Made by a program: the position numbers and the translations under genes
Source of the DNA: Macrotrachela quadricornifera
Lineage: Eukaryota > Rotifera > Eurotatoria > Philodinida > Philodinidae
Assembly (NCBI GenBank): GCA_022393335.1
Contig: JAJEKB010000591.1
Span: 411,082 to 475,081, forward strand
Length of the DNA stretch: 64,000 nt
Direction: 5' to 3'
Part shown: in pieces, positions 10,750 to 22,460 of the stretch
Layout of the letters: the number at the start of each line of letters is the position of its first letter
Numbering within the stretch: the stretch's first letter is position 1
The notes under the pieces: model-generated
What the model saw: the letters and a program-made list of their open reading frames with translations, nothing else
Told to the model about the DNA's origin: nothing
Databases searched by the model: none

Positions 10750-12812
10750 ATGGACCGACAATCAAGTCGTTTTGACTGGGCTCATTCATCTTTTTTACGT
10801 GTATTTCATGTTTTATTTTGGTGGTGGGTTAATCCTATACTTTCTTTAGGTTATAAACGTGAATTAACTGATGAAGATCTTGATGATTTATCGTTAAATG
10901 ATAAATGTTCTATATTATTAGATAAACTTCGTTATTATAGTGATAATAATATATGGTTAACAAATACAACAACATGGCGTATAATAATGCAAGCTTTTTG
11001 GAAACAATCTGTTTTTGTTATATTTCTATTATTACCATATAATGCATCACGAGTTGCTCAACCATTACTTCTTCGACAAATTGTTTTATATATAATTGAT
11101 CAAAGATCTCGACCAGATCCATCATTAACATCATATAAAGCTTATATTGGTTATTTTTATGCAATAGGTTTATTTGCTTGTTCAGCTATACAAGCATTTT
11201 TACATCAACAAGCTTATTTTCGTACAACACGTATGGGTATGCGTGTTCGTAATAGTTTATCAGCAATTATTTATCAACATTTATTATCATTAAGTACATC
11301 ATCTTTACAACAAAATATAACATCTGCACAAACAATTAATTTAATTGCTAATGATGCAAGTAAATTTGAAGAATTTTGTCAATATATGCATTATCTTTGG
11401 GAAGCACCACTTCAAGCAATTATTGCATTTGGTTTAATATGGTGGTCAATTGGATTTTTACCAACATTATTTGGTTATGGTGTACTTGTTCTTCTTATAC
11501 CATTACAATTAGCATTTGGTCGACAATTTAGTCGATATCGTAAAACAACAATGACATGTGCTGATAAACGTGTACAAGCAGTAAATGAAATTGTTAATGG
11601 TTGCCAAATTGTTAAAATGTATAATTGGGAAAAACCAATGGAACAACGTGTATATGATTTACGTCAAAATGAATTAAATAGTATTCTTCGTGCTAGTCGT
11701 TTACGTGCAATTAATATGGGATTATATTTTTCATCATTACCACTTATATCATTAGCAACTTTTGGTGGTTATTGGCTTATGAATCATCAGTTAAAACCAG
11801 TTGATATATTTACTGCATTAACTTTTTTTGGTTTAATACGAGTACCTGTAACAAGTTATTTACCAGTTGCTATTGAACGTTTTGCTGAAATGTTAGCAGC
11901 ATCAAAACGTATTGATACATTTATGAGATTAACAAAATTACAAAAACAAACAACATCTGAAATACACGAACAATCAATAGCAATATCAATGAATAATGCA
12001 TCATTTTCATGGACAGAAACAATTTGTTTATCTAATCTTACAATTAATATTAAATCTGGTACATTAATAGGTATTGTAGGTTCTGTTGGATCAGGTAAAT
12101 CATCATTATTATCTGCTATTTTGGGTGAAATGACATTAGTTAATGGTGAGTTAAAAGTATTTGGTTCATTTTCCTATGCTGCACAATCACCATGGATATT
12201 TGCAGATACTATACGAGCTAATATACTTCTTGGTAAACCATTTGATGAACAACGTTATACAAATATAATACAAGCATGTTGTCTTGATGTTGATTTCCTT
12301 ACATTTGGAGATATTGGTGATTTAACAGTAGTTGGTGAAAAAGGTGTTAATATTAGTGGTGGACAAAAAGCTCGAATTTCATTAGCACGAGCATTATATA
12401 CTGATGCTGATATTTATTTACTTGATGATCCACTTGCTGCTGTTGATCAAGAAGTAGCACGACGAATTTATCATCAATGTATTGGATCTAATGGATTATT
12501 AAAAGACAAAACTCGTTTATTAATAACTCATCAAACACATTTTTTTGATGAATCAATTAATGAAATAATATTTTTAAAAGATGGTCAAATTGATCTTGAA
12601 GGACATATTGAACAAAATATAAATATTCAATCAACAACAAATAATAATAATAATGAAGAAATAAATCAACCATTATTAATTGATTTATCCAAATCTACTA
12701 AAGATAATAAATCTATTATTGCTAATGAAACATCTACTATTGGTGCTGTAAATTGGTCTGTATGGTATAAATTATTTTCTTCAACACCTCTTGGTTGGTT
12801 TGGATTTTTTTT
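10750..12812 (+). CDS. ABC transporter, subfamily C (MRP4-like), N-terminal half before an assembly gap
   Basis: One uninterrupted exon of about 687 codons starting at ATG 10750 (MDRQSSRFDW). It encodes the first transmembrane domain and the first nucleotide-binding domain of a full-length ABCC exporter. Family marks: FWWWVNPILSLGYKREL at the N-terminus, GSVGSGKSSL (Walker A), NISGGQKARISLARAL (signature), DIYLLDDPLAAVD (Walker B) and the switch His in LLITHQTHF. It lacks the extra N-terminal TMD0, as in MRP4/ABCC4. The frame runs into ten Ns at 12813-12822, so the second half (normally about 600 more residues) is missing here. Such proteins pump organic anions, drugs and cyclic nucleotides out of cells. 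The lack of introns over 2 kb is unlike its neighbours. Confidence 0.93.
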
Positions 12813-12822
12813 NNNNNNNNNN
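12813..12822. other. Assembly gap (10 N)
   Basis: Ten Ns. A round number usually marks a gap of unknown size. The coding sequences on the two sides do not belong together. Confidence 0.97.
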
Positions 12823-12968
12823 CAGCTCAAGATAAGGCTATTGTAGGTACTGGTACTGGAGCTGCTGCTCATATGGCTGGCGATACTCATCAAATTGGAA
12901 CTAAACCATTAGATAATCGTGCTCCAGGCTCATTCAATCCTAATACTGGCACAGTTGCTGGTCAATAA
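12823..12968 (+). CDS. C-terminal fragment of an unidentified hydrophilic protein
   Basis: Immediately after the gap, a frame from 12825 reads 47 residues to a TAA at 12966-12968. It begins AQDKAIVGTGTGAAAH and ends FNPNTGTVAGQ, rich in Gly, Ala, Thr and Asn with no hydrophobic core. Codons end more often in C or G than in nearby genes (GGC, CTC, TTC). It does not match any part of an ABCC transporter, so it is the tail of another gene joined by the gap. The composition recalls stress hydrophilins or LEA-like proteins, but the fragment is too short to assign. Confidence 0.5.
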
Positions 12969-14444
12969 ATATTATAAAAATAAACTTGTTATATTGCTGT
13001 TTTTTTTTTATTTGTTTATTTGTTTTATTGACTTTTATGGTTGTTATTTTTTAGGATTATATATTAATCTTAATTATAATATTCCAGCAAAAATAAATAT
13101 ATTTTCTGTTAAATTATTTATTAGCTATAATGAAAAAGTATAGATAATATATCTTAACAATTTCTTGAATTTTTTATATGTAATTAGTTCTACAAAAGTA
13201 TTTAATTATAGACATGAAATCATTATATTATATAGTAAATTACCTGATTATAATTAAAGAGAATAATAAAATTCTCATTTTAAACACATTTTCAAAACTT
13301 ATTTTTTTTTATCGCTATAATATATCGTTTGCAATTAATCTAAACGTCTTTATTGAATTCATAGAAATATAGCTCTAATTCTTTTTGTGTATTGAATTCT
13401 TCTACAATCTCCATAGATAGACTGGAATTACTGCTTTATTAGGCGTATATTTCCGTAAAGTAAGTGTAGTTTCCTTTTTTTTTTTAATTCATCACGCATA
13501 TATGCCATTAATTCTATTTTTGACACTATCGTTGATCTCTTCCTTGACTAATAACTTCCATTTATTAGAAAAATACATCATAATATTCAATCTCTTGAGA
13601 ATATTTTGATCGTATAATACAATCTAAGACAAAAAAAGATTATGTCTTTATTTTTTTTTTTATTTTAAATTTTTAATAACAGAAGAAAAAAACAATTTCT
13701 ATAAAATTTTAATTTATATTTAATTAATAAATATATATTTCTATTAAAAAATCTTTTCAACAGTTTAATCATAAAAAGATAATAAAAAATATATGTATAT
13801 ATTCTATTCTATTTGATATCTTTGAATACAATTGACATGAACCGTATATTCAAGTCATGCATTCTTATCTATTTGTCAGTTCTATCAAAGAAGCAAAGAT
13901 TTTCATTGATGTTAGATAGGTGGGCGGATGAATGTAGGCGGAATAGATGCCTTTTTTTTCCTTATATTCCAACGAATGAAAAGAATAACACGAGAAAAGC
14001 TGAAGAAAAACGTTGAACACACACACACACACGCACGCATACACACATGCAACACTATTATTCAAATAAAGAATGTGGGCGAAGAAAAACTAACGAGTGG
14101 GAGAGGGGAAAAAAAACTAGCTAGGAACTTCTTTTTTTTTCCTCTTATAGTCTATTACGAAGTAGAAAAAAAAACATATTGTTTTCCTTTTTTCTTCTTT
14201 TTTTTTTCTTCTTTGCCTAGAGTACGTTTGAACGAGAGACTACTTGAAAGACACGACCCATGGGTATCGCATATCATGATAGAGTGAATAATAATAATAA
14301 TAAGTGCTACTCGCTAAGAAGAGACAATAAAGAATCTTTGAACATATTTTATTTTATCTTAATAAACTTATATAATATATATATATATATATTTTTAGGA
14401 ATAGATTTATAACTTTAGTAATATTTGCTCAAATTATTTTCAAT
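12969..14444. other. Intergenic / 5' leader region before neurensin
   Basis: No gene seen. It holds a CA microsatellite near 14016-14047, an ATA/AAT run near 14285-14303 and A/T tracts. A pyrimidine-rich acceptor (ATTTTTAG, AG at 14397-14398) sits 46 bp before the neurensin ATG. It could end a 5' UTR intron or be a trans-splice site. Confidence 0.5.
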
Positions 14445-15128
14445 ATGGATGTTGGAGTTGGATGTATGAGATATTTTGGTATACGATCTTATCTTGATAA
14501 TTTTTATGATCGAAAAAATGAACAACAACAATTAGATAAGCAACATCAGTATATTTTATATGAAATAAATATTATTTTATATAAATAAATTTATTTTAGA
14601 TATCTAATTCGATCTACACGTCCGAAATTTTCTAGTCGTTGGTGGAAAATAATTCTTTGGTTTGGTACAATATTAGTTCTCACGGGATTTTTTTTACTTT
14701 TAATTGGTTTTATTCTTCCACGAAAAAAAATAAATATTGATGATTCATCATCTAGTAATTCTGAAATAATTATCGTTGATCGACAAGCAATTGCTTATAA
14801 TGCAAATTTAGATACGAGTCATTTTATTGGAATATGTTTAGTTGTAGCTGGAGGCATTTTATTTACTTTATCACTTTTAATGCCAACTTTTTGTCATATG
14901 TGGTGTGCAACAGGAGATTCAAATGATGAAACAGATCCATTAAAAGTATGAGATATGTTTTTGATTTATAATTATTTTATTTATTTTCTATTTTAGTTAA
15001 GTATGGAAGCATCAAATAGTGAGCAAATTATTCCTATATCTAGTGTACCGAAATCAGTTCAACCAAATTATCGTAAAAATGAATCAAGAATAACAACGGA
15101 TGGAATTGTACCTATTTCATCATCGTAA
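14445..15128 (+). CDS. NRSN: Neurensin family protein
   Basis: Exons 14445-14548, 14600-14945 and 14997-15128 give 193 residues, close to vertebrate neurensin-1 (195). Diagnostic features in order: FGIRSYLDNFYD near the N-terminus (vertebrate form YGVRSYLHQFYED), a first membrane helix after RWWKI ending GFILPRK, the spacer VDRQAIAYNANLD, and a second helix ICLVVAGGILFTLSLLMP. The tail is hydrophilic and Ser/Thr-rich. In vertebrates neurensins sit in small neuronal vesicles and are linked to neurite growth and vesicle traffic. Here the role is inferred only from the family. Gene boundaries are firm: the ATG follows an acceptor-like site by 46 bp and the frame closes exactly. Confidence 0.88.
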
Positions 15129-15661
15129 AAATTTTTGTTTGTTTTTTTGTTCCATTTTCTTCTTTTTTTTTGTGAAATATTTATTCAAATATATGTTTAA
15201 TTAATGTGAAAGAATACATCGAGATGATTTTATTTATTACTTAAATAAAACTTATCTTTATTTATATTGTATTATGATAATAAATATTATATATAGTTTT
15301 TTTTTTAATTGATAATGTGTCACCATCTATCTTTCTTATATTAACTTCTATATAACATGATATATTATATTATAAAAAAATCTTTTGAATCAATTAATAA
15401 GAAAAAAATTTTGTTTTTCTTATTAAAAATAATTTTTAATTATAAATAAAAATCCATATTTTACCATTTTACCAGATGATTTACTTCTATGTCTTTTTTC
15501 CCATGTAAGCAAATGGGTGAAATACATTTAAAATATATGCTTTACCTCTATTCGTTCTGTGTTTTATGCTTCCTGTTTGATCATTTATTTGACGTCATAT
15601 CTTACTTTATTTTCAAAAATATGTACTTTTTAGATTTTTCATTAATCGTTTAAATAAAATA
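15129..15661. other. Spacer between neurensin and the first DNAJA gene
   Basis: 533 bp, AT-rich, no coding exon. It ends with a TACTTTTTAG acceptor-like site (AG 15632-15633) located 28 bp before the DNAJA start codon. Confidence 0.5.
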
Positions 15662-18600
15662 ATGCCTGTTCCAAGATCAAGAAAACACGATACTAAATTA
15701 TATGATTTACTTGAAGTTTCACCTGATGCAACAACTGCACAAATTGCTAAAGTAACAAACAAAAAAATTCTTTATTTTTTATTCATAAATATTTCTTTTA
15801 GGCTTATAAAGTTGCTGCTATGAAATATCATCCAGGTAATTCTTTTTACGATAAATTTCTGAAAGAAATTATTTTTAAAATTAAATATAGATCGAAATCC
15901 TGATGCACCACCAGAAAAATTTAAAGAAATTTCAGCTGCTTATGATGTTTTAAAAGATGAACATAAAAAAAGTATTTATGATCAATACGGACTTGAAGGT
16001 CTTAAAGAAGGAATTGGTGCAGAAGGTAATACAAAACTAACCATATTTGAATTTCAAAAAAAAAAATTTGATTTTTTTTTCTTCAATAGGTGCAACTAGT
16101 ATATTTGATTTGTTAATGGGTGGACTAGGTAGACGTCAACATCATGGTCAACCAAAAGGTGAATCAAAAGTGATACCATTAAAGTATATAAAAATAGAAA
16201 ATATTTATTATTTTATTAATGAAATAATTTTATATTATAGAGTTACTTTAGAAAGTTTATATAATGGTGAAACAAAAACTGTATCATTTACACGTCAAAT
16301 TTTATGCGAACGATGTCATGGGTATGAAAATTAAAAAAAAATATAATATATTTTATTTAAACGATTATTTTATATTTAGATCAGGTTGTAAAGAAGGAAA
16401 GAAACGAGTGCATTGCCGTGCTTGTCATGGTCAAGGTAAGTGAATTTATCATTTCTTTTGATTTCTTTTTGGTATGAGAGAAAACCTTCGTTTTAAAATA
16501 GGTGTTCGTATGGGAATGACACGTATGGGTCCAATAACATTTCAACAACCAGTTCAATGTCGAGAATGTGATGGTGAAGGTAAATTTTTCAATATAAGAA
16601 AATTCTTTTAAGAATTTGATTGTTCTTTTTTTTTCTATTTTTTTATTTATAGGGGAAGTAATTGCCCATAAAGATAAATGTAATACATGTCATGGAAATA
16701 AAATAATTGAAGAAAGAAAAACTCTTGATGTTGTTATTTTGCCAGGATATTCAAATGGAAAAAAAATTAAATTTCGTGGAGAAAATGATCAATTAGTAAG
16801 ATTTAATAAGCAAGATTTCCTTTTAGATCAGAAAGACATTCATTAAGTAGGTGTGCCACCGTCTAATTAAATATCGTATATGAATGTATAGATAGTGTCA
16901 GTCGTAGAACGAACGACTTCCGCTTATAATTAACAACAATCGAGATACATGCGACAACGTTTATTCTTATTATATAGAAATATGTCTATCCAAGTACGGT
17001 CATTTGATTAGACGAATAGAAAGTCTATTCTCGATTGTGAACAACATTTTGGATATGACCACCGAACACAAATTTAATTAACTGAATGCTTATAGTTACA
17101 TGCTAAGACAAAAAATTCTTTATAGAATGGAAGGATCCACATTGTCGAAATGTTATGTTGCTGAGTATCAGTATCGATCGGTTCATAATAACACGTTCTC
17201 TTTGATATCATTCAGTGAAATCATTTCTCTTACTATAATCTTATTCATATCTCATTTGTGTTAGTTTCAATTTTTTTAATAATTTTTACAGGCGGCCTTG
17301 AACAGCAGTATCAACTTTTATAAACTCGTAGCAATTATGAGAGGAACCTTATGATCATGACATGGAACACATTTGTTCCGTAATTGACACTAACTATACG
17401 CCCATATACCATATTTCAGTAGACGATGAAACACCTGCTTAATGAATGTTGACAATAATTATTATCTGTCATCCTGTAAGAAGTAAATAAATAATGTACA
17501 CATGTTTATATTAATGTCAGTATTCAAACTGAGATTATATCTAATCTAAGATTGACCTAGGCGAATATTGAACTGAATATTTGTTCAATCCATTCTAAAA
17601 CCAAACTAATCAGCTGTCGGACAGAACGTTAAATATGACGAATCTCGAATTGTTATAAACCTATATCGGATTGAACATAAGTTACTCTATATTCGATGCC
17701 AAAATCTTATTTCTCTCAATCAATTGACATTCGAGTATAGTGAAACAATAGAATAGAGTAAACAGAAATAGTAGACAAAAATCAATTTTAGGTGGATGTT
17801 GTTAATGTCCTTGATTCGCGCAGCATGAATCGTTTTTATGAAACAACACGATGAAGGTAGAATATGAAATCTTGATCTTATATTATTGACTTTTACAATG
17901 ATCTTAGCTTAACCCATTCGCTACGATGGGATCAACCGGTAGATTATACTTAGAAAATTTGAATATGTCTACTTTACTTTGTTGATATGAGATAATTTTT
18001 TTGTCAATTATAGGAAAGGTTTCAACGTTTTTATTTATTAGAGATAAATCGATAGATGCTGCGCTAAGATATGTTAAGCAATGTCAAGAAGCAAATGTGA
18101 TCTTGTACAATTTTCAGAAAAATATACATCACACATACTTTCTACCAGTTAGTATGAATAAATAAAGCTCCAAAAGCCTCGCTAGTTTCAATAAAGTCGG
18201 CCAATTTTTGTTTCAGAATACTCAGAGACATAGAAATTTTCATAGGTTCTATATAAAACTAAACCTCTTATCAGTTGAATTTGTCAGATACACACATTAT
18301 TAGGTTCATACCGCGTAGTTCGTCGTTTTGTTTTTGTTAAAACTACTTAGTAGATCTTAACGCAGCATTGATTGATTTTTCTCTTATAAATAAAAACATT
18401 GAAACCTTTCCTATCCACCGATGGATCCTTTTACTCTATATCAGAATGAATTTATGAAGTTCACCATTTAGTCCGATATTGGTCTAAGTAAATTTGAGAT
18501 TAGCCACTTATCTTTTAATCTGACAATGGATGTATGTTCTATGTTTTATTTGAGAACGACCTGAACAAATATCCGTCCAATGTCAGATTCGATATTCGCC

Positions 18601-19664
18601 TAGGCCAATCTAATATCGGACATAATATCAGTTTAAACACTGATGTATATGTATATATATATATACAAAGATGTCACATAACATTTATCCTGAAGTTTAT
18701 ATAAGAATTCTTTTTTTCTATTAAAAGAATCTTGTGTGAACCTTAAGTATTCTCGTAACTTTCTTCGTTTTGAACTATAGACACACGTCTTCTTTTCTTC
18801 CTAGCAAAAAAAAACAAACTTTTGACTAATCGATTCAGAAAACATTTCCAAAAAAAGTCGATTAATCTTCGTTTAGTATAAAATTTCGAATTAATAAGTT
18901 TTTTCTTTTTAACATGGATTGCCGATCCAACATAATTATATCTCTATACATATATATTAATTTTAGCCCGGTATTGAAGCTGGTGATGTTTATGTTTTAA
19001 TTGAAGAAGAAAAACATCCAATATTTGAACGTATTAATGAAAATGATCTTTTAATTAAAATGAAAATAAATTTAAATGAATCATTAACGGGTTTCAAACG
19101 AATTATTCAACATCTTGATGGAAGACAAGTACTTATTGAACATCCACCAAATCAACCAATTATTCCAAGTTTGTTATTTTTATTAATTAACAAAAATAAA
19201 AACTAATGATTTCGTTTTTTTTAAGATTCAATGAAAAAAATTTCAAATCAAGGTATGGTTAGTATGGAAACTCATCATACAGGTGATTTAATTATTCAAT
19301 TTGATGTGGAATTTCCACCAATGAATTTCTTTAATGATCCAAATGTTCTTCAAGTATTCAAACAAATAATTAACAAAATTTTTCTATTTAAATATGTATA
19401 TATTTCTTTTTTCAGACCTTAGAAAGATTATTACCATCAAAATCAGTATTAAATGTTCCATCAAATACAAATCTCGATGAAGCATCATCAATGATTGATT
19501 ATAAAAAAGAGTCTCATACAAATAAACATCGTTCAAATAGAATGAATGGTGAACATAATGAAGAAGAAGAAGAAGATGATGATGATGATCAATATATGGA
19601 TGATGATGATGATGACGATGATGATGATCATCAACCACAAGTTCATTCTTGTCAAACACATTAA
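15662..19664 (+). CDS. DNAJA: Type I DnaJ (Hsp40) co-chaperone, DNAJA family, copy 1
   Basis: Eleven exons: 15662-15751, 15802-15835, 15891-16025, 16090-16183, 16241-16321, 16380-16435, 16502-16579, 16653-16795, 18967-19168, 19226-19353 and 19416-19664. They sum to 399 residues (human DNAJA1 397). It stimulates Hsp70 ATPase and delivers clients in the cytosol. Visible features: J-domain with HPD at about 40-42 split by an intron, a short linker with little Gly/Phe, four zinc-binding CxxC motifs (CERC, CRAC, CREC, CNTC), then the client-binding domains. The C-terminus has a long Asp/Glu run and ends CQTH, a CaaX-like box in the place of farnesylation sites of animal DNAJA proteins; the final His is unusual. 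Intron 8 is 2.2 kb and holds a repeat element. Copy 2 starts 122 bp downstream. Confidence 0.92.
16796..18966 (+). other. 2.2-kb intron of DNAJA copy 1
   Basis: Bounded by TTA|GTAAG at 16796 and TTTTAG at 18966. Flanking exons join GENDQL to PGIEAGDV, matching GESDQAPNMEAGDV in the neighbouring paralogue, so the join is secure. It is about 30 times longer than most introns here and holds the inverted-repeat element described next. Confidence 0.85.
17515..18645. mobile_element. Inverted-repeat (MITE-like) element inside a DNAJA intron
   Basis: Left arm about 17515-17700 and right arm about 18440-18645 are diverged reverse complements. The best block contains CCTAGGCGAATAT on the left and ATATTCGCCTAGGCC on the right, plus AAATATTTGTTCA-like words outward. 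A nested pair lies inside: about 18012-18078 (AGGAAAGGTTTCAACGTTTT...GCTGCGCTAAGAT) against 18347-18415 reversed (TTAACGCAGC...AAACCTTTCC). No transposase frame was seen. A TTAACCCATTCGCTACG word at 17909 could be a separate piggyBac-like terminus. Confidence 0.65.
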
Positions 19665-19786
19665 AAATATTGTTTTGTTTCTCTTTTTTCTTTTCTATAT
19701 TAAATATCTTAAAAGATCGACATATTTGAATTACTGGAAAAAATGAAAACTTTCATATGATTTTCTAGATTGTCATAGAAAGAATT
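19665..19786 (+). promoter_or_regulatory. Short spacer between tandem DNAJA genes with a possible trans-splice acceptor
   Basis: Only 122 bp separate the two genes. Pyrimidine-rich TTTTTTCTTTTC and then TTTTCTAG (AG 19767-19768) precede the second ATG by 18 bp. That is room for a trans-splice acceptor but little for an independent promoter (inference). Confidence 0.4.
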
Positions 19787-22104
19787 ATGCCAGATACCAA
19801 ATTATATGAAATACTTGGCGTTTCACGTAATGCAAGTGATCAAGAAATAAAAAAAGTTTGTTGAAATAAAAAAAAAGAAAAATTATAACTTTTATTTATA
19901 TTATTTTAGGCATATCATAAACTTGCTAAAACACACCATCCAGATAAAAATCCTGAATCAGCTGAAAAGGTTCTTTTTATTTAAAAATAATTTTTTGCAA
20001 AAAAAAATTATTATTTTTTAATTAGTTCAAAGAAATTTCATTTGCTTATCAAGTTTTAACAGATGAAAATAAAAGACGTGTCTATGAGTAAGAGTTTCTT
20101 TTTGATTTAGAAAAAAATAAATAATTATTTATTATTCCATTTTTATAGTTCATACGGTCTTGATGGACTAAAAGAAGGCGGTGGTAATGGTGGTGGAGGT
20201 TAGTTGTTTTATTAAAATTATATCTTTAGGTTTTCTATGGAAAACTGTAGTACAATTTTAAAAAGTTTTCAAGTGTATTAAACTATCAATTGAGTTTAGT
20301 TCGATTTCGTAAATATATATTTCCCCTCTAGTGCATTGTTTAGTGAAGACATCGATTGTATACAAATATATAAAATTTTTCAAATTCCTACGGATTCTAG
20401 TGCGGTTTATCACTAAAAAAATCTGAATACATAATTGAAGTTAAATTTTGAATGATTAATACTGAATTATTAACTTTTTTCTTCTAATAAAACTTCAAAT
20501 TTTATTTTTGCACAATAACACATTGTCACGCATTTCCAACATTTGATTTGTATCTCTTTAAAAATACGCTGTAAATATAAAAAATTTACTACCAAGAGTA
20601 ATCAATAGATCGATCTGTCGAGATTCTATCGTAAAAAGAAAATCTATTGATTGAGTTTAATATGATGATTATTTTATTTTATGTTTAGGTAGTATGGCAG
20701 ATATTCTTGGACAATTCTTTGGTGGAGATTCACCTTTTGGTGGTGGTGGTGGTGGTGGCAGTCCATTTGGAGGTTTCGGCGGTTTCGGAGGTTTATTCGG
20801 ACATTCCATGGGTGGAGGTGCCCGAAATCGACGACGCAAAGGTGATGATGTCGCTCATCCACTTAAGTAATTATTTCTTTATCATTTAGTTCTTTTTTTT
20901 TAATTAATAATAATTTTTTCTTTAAAAATAGAGTAACACTTGAACAATTATATAAAGGTGATACACATAATCTTGAAATCTCTCGTAAAGTTATTTGTCA
21001 AACATGTAATGGGTAAGATATATATATATATATATAATTTTTAGTTAAAATAATTTGAATTTTTAAAGTGTTGGCGGTCGTGATGGTGCCAAACAACAAT
21101 GTGTGACATGTCGTGGTCATGGTATTCAAATAATAACACGACAAATAGGTCCAAATATGATGCAACGCATGCAACAAGTATGCAAAGATTGTAATGGAGA
21201 AGGTAAATATATAAAGATAATATTTAATTAAATTAATTATTAATATTTAAGGTGAAATAATAAATGAACGTGATCGTTGTAAAGCTTGTCATGGAAAAAA
21301 AACAATTGAACAAAAGAAAAAACTTGAAGTTGTTATATCACCTGGTTAGATTTAATTTAAAACAAAAAAAAAATGCGAAATTTTTTTAAATAAAATATTT
21401 TTATTTTTTAGGTAGTAAACATGAACAACAATTACGTTTTCCAGGTGAAAGTGATCAAGCACCAAATATGGAAGCTGGAGATGTTATTGTTGTTTTACAA
21501 CAAGAACCTCATGCAGTATTTCAACGTAGTGGAGATAATCTTGTTATGAAACATAAAATAAATTTAGTTGAATCATTATGTGGTTTTCAATTTGTTATTA
21601 CACATTTAGATGGAAGAAAAATTGTATTAAAACATCCACCTAATGATCCAATTGCACCCGGTAGATTAAATAAAAAAAGAAATTTTTTTTGAAAATATTT
21701 GTTTTTGTTTTTTTGCTTGATTTAGAAACATATCGATGTGTAAAAGGACAAGGAATGATTAATATGAGAACACATGATACAGGAGATTTAATAATTCAAT
21801 TTGATGTTGAATTTCCTTCAGAAAAAGCTCTTCATGATCCTCATGTTCTTAAGGTTAAAATAAAAATAAAAATAAAAAACAAAAAAATATTATTTTTTTT
21901 TAGCAACTTGAATCACTTTTACCAAAACGTTCACATATTGACATTCCAAAAGGTGAACATGTTGAAGAAGTTCATATGATTGATTTCCATACGACAAAAT
22001 CAGCACATGATAATCGACATGGTCAACGTCGAGAAGCATATGATGCAGCTGATTCTGATGACGAAAATGGTCATCCAGGTGTTCAAACATGTAGAGCTCA
22101 ATAA
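19787..22104 (+). CDS. DNAJA: Type I DnaJ (Hsp40) co-chaperone, DNAJA family, copy 2
   Basis: Eleven exons: 19787-19855, 19910-19969, 20026-20087, 20149-20198, 20689-20866, 20932-21012, 21069-21202, 21252-21344, 21412-21660, 21726-21853 and 21904-22104. They sum to 434 residues. Features in order: J-domain starting TKLYEILGVSRNAS with HPD at 33-35; a Gly-rich linker with a run of eight Gly and FGGFGGFGG; zinc motifs CQTCNGVG, CVTCRGHG, CKDCNGEG and CKACHG; client-binding domains with PGSKHEQQLRFPGE and HLDGRKI; and a C-terminal CRAQ, a CaaX-like box comparable to CAHQ of human DNAJA2. It keeps the full Gly/Phe region that copy 1 has lost. The 490-bp fourth intron has no recognised content. 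An acceptor-like TTTTCTAG lies 18 bp before the ATG and the upstream stop is 122 bp away, so co-transcription with copy 1 is plausible. Confidence 0.93.
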
Positions 22105-22460
22105 AGGAATAAAATCAAAATAAGAACATTTTTCTTTTTTTGTCTCTTTCGATAAATCTACGAGAACAAACAAGTTTTTTGTTTTATCTATCTTGTTTCG
22201 ATCTTTTTGTTTTCATTTTTTTTGTTCCTTCTCCAATTGCGTATTTTGCCTGTCTATTCTCATGGATGGACTTTTCTTTTTTTTTTTTGAATAAACAAAA
22301 TGAGAGATTAGCTTTGTCGTTTTTTTTTCTATTATTATTGTATATATAAAAAAAGAAGAAAAATTTACCTAAGTAAAAGAAAAAGATAAGAATTGAGAAA
22401 AAGGTGAGTATCATAACTAGATTTTTTTTGTTTGTCTCTAGTTTTTTTTTGCAGATATTC
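22105..22460. other. Spacer between DNAJA copy 2 and FKBP15
   Basis: 356 bp of T-rich sequence with no exon. It ends in a strong acceptor-like GTTTTTTTTTGCAG (AG 22453-22454) only 6 bp before the FKBP15 start codon. Confidence 0.45.

Noticed and set aside
12666..12893. Reverse-strand open frame crossing the N gap
   Set aside because: Antisense shadow of the ABCC exon; translation through Ns is meaningless.
12823..12968. LEA protein assignment for the tail after the gap
   Set aside because: Composition fits loosely, but 47 residues show no LEA repeat motif, so it is left unnamed.
13928..14287. Open frame of 119 codons with His/Thr repeats
   Set aside because: Arises from a CA microsatellite and A/T tracts; no family features.
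19384..19659. His-rich reverse-strand frame
   Set aside because: Antisense of the Asp/Glu-coding GAT/GAA repeat in DNAJA copy 1.
20674..20862. His-rich reverse frame and Val-rich forward frame
   Set aside because: Shadows of the Gly-rich linker exon of DNAJA copy 2.
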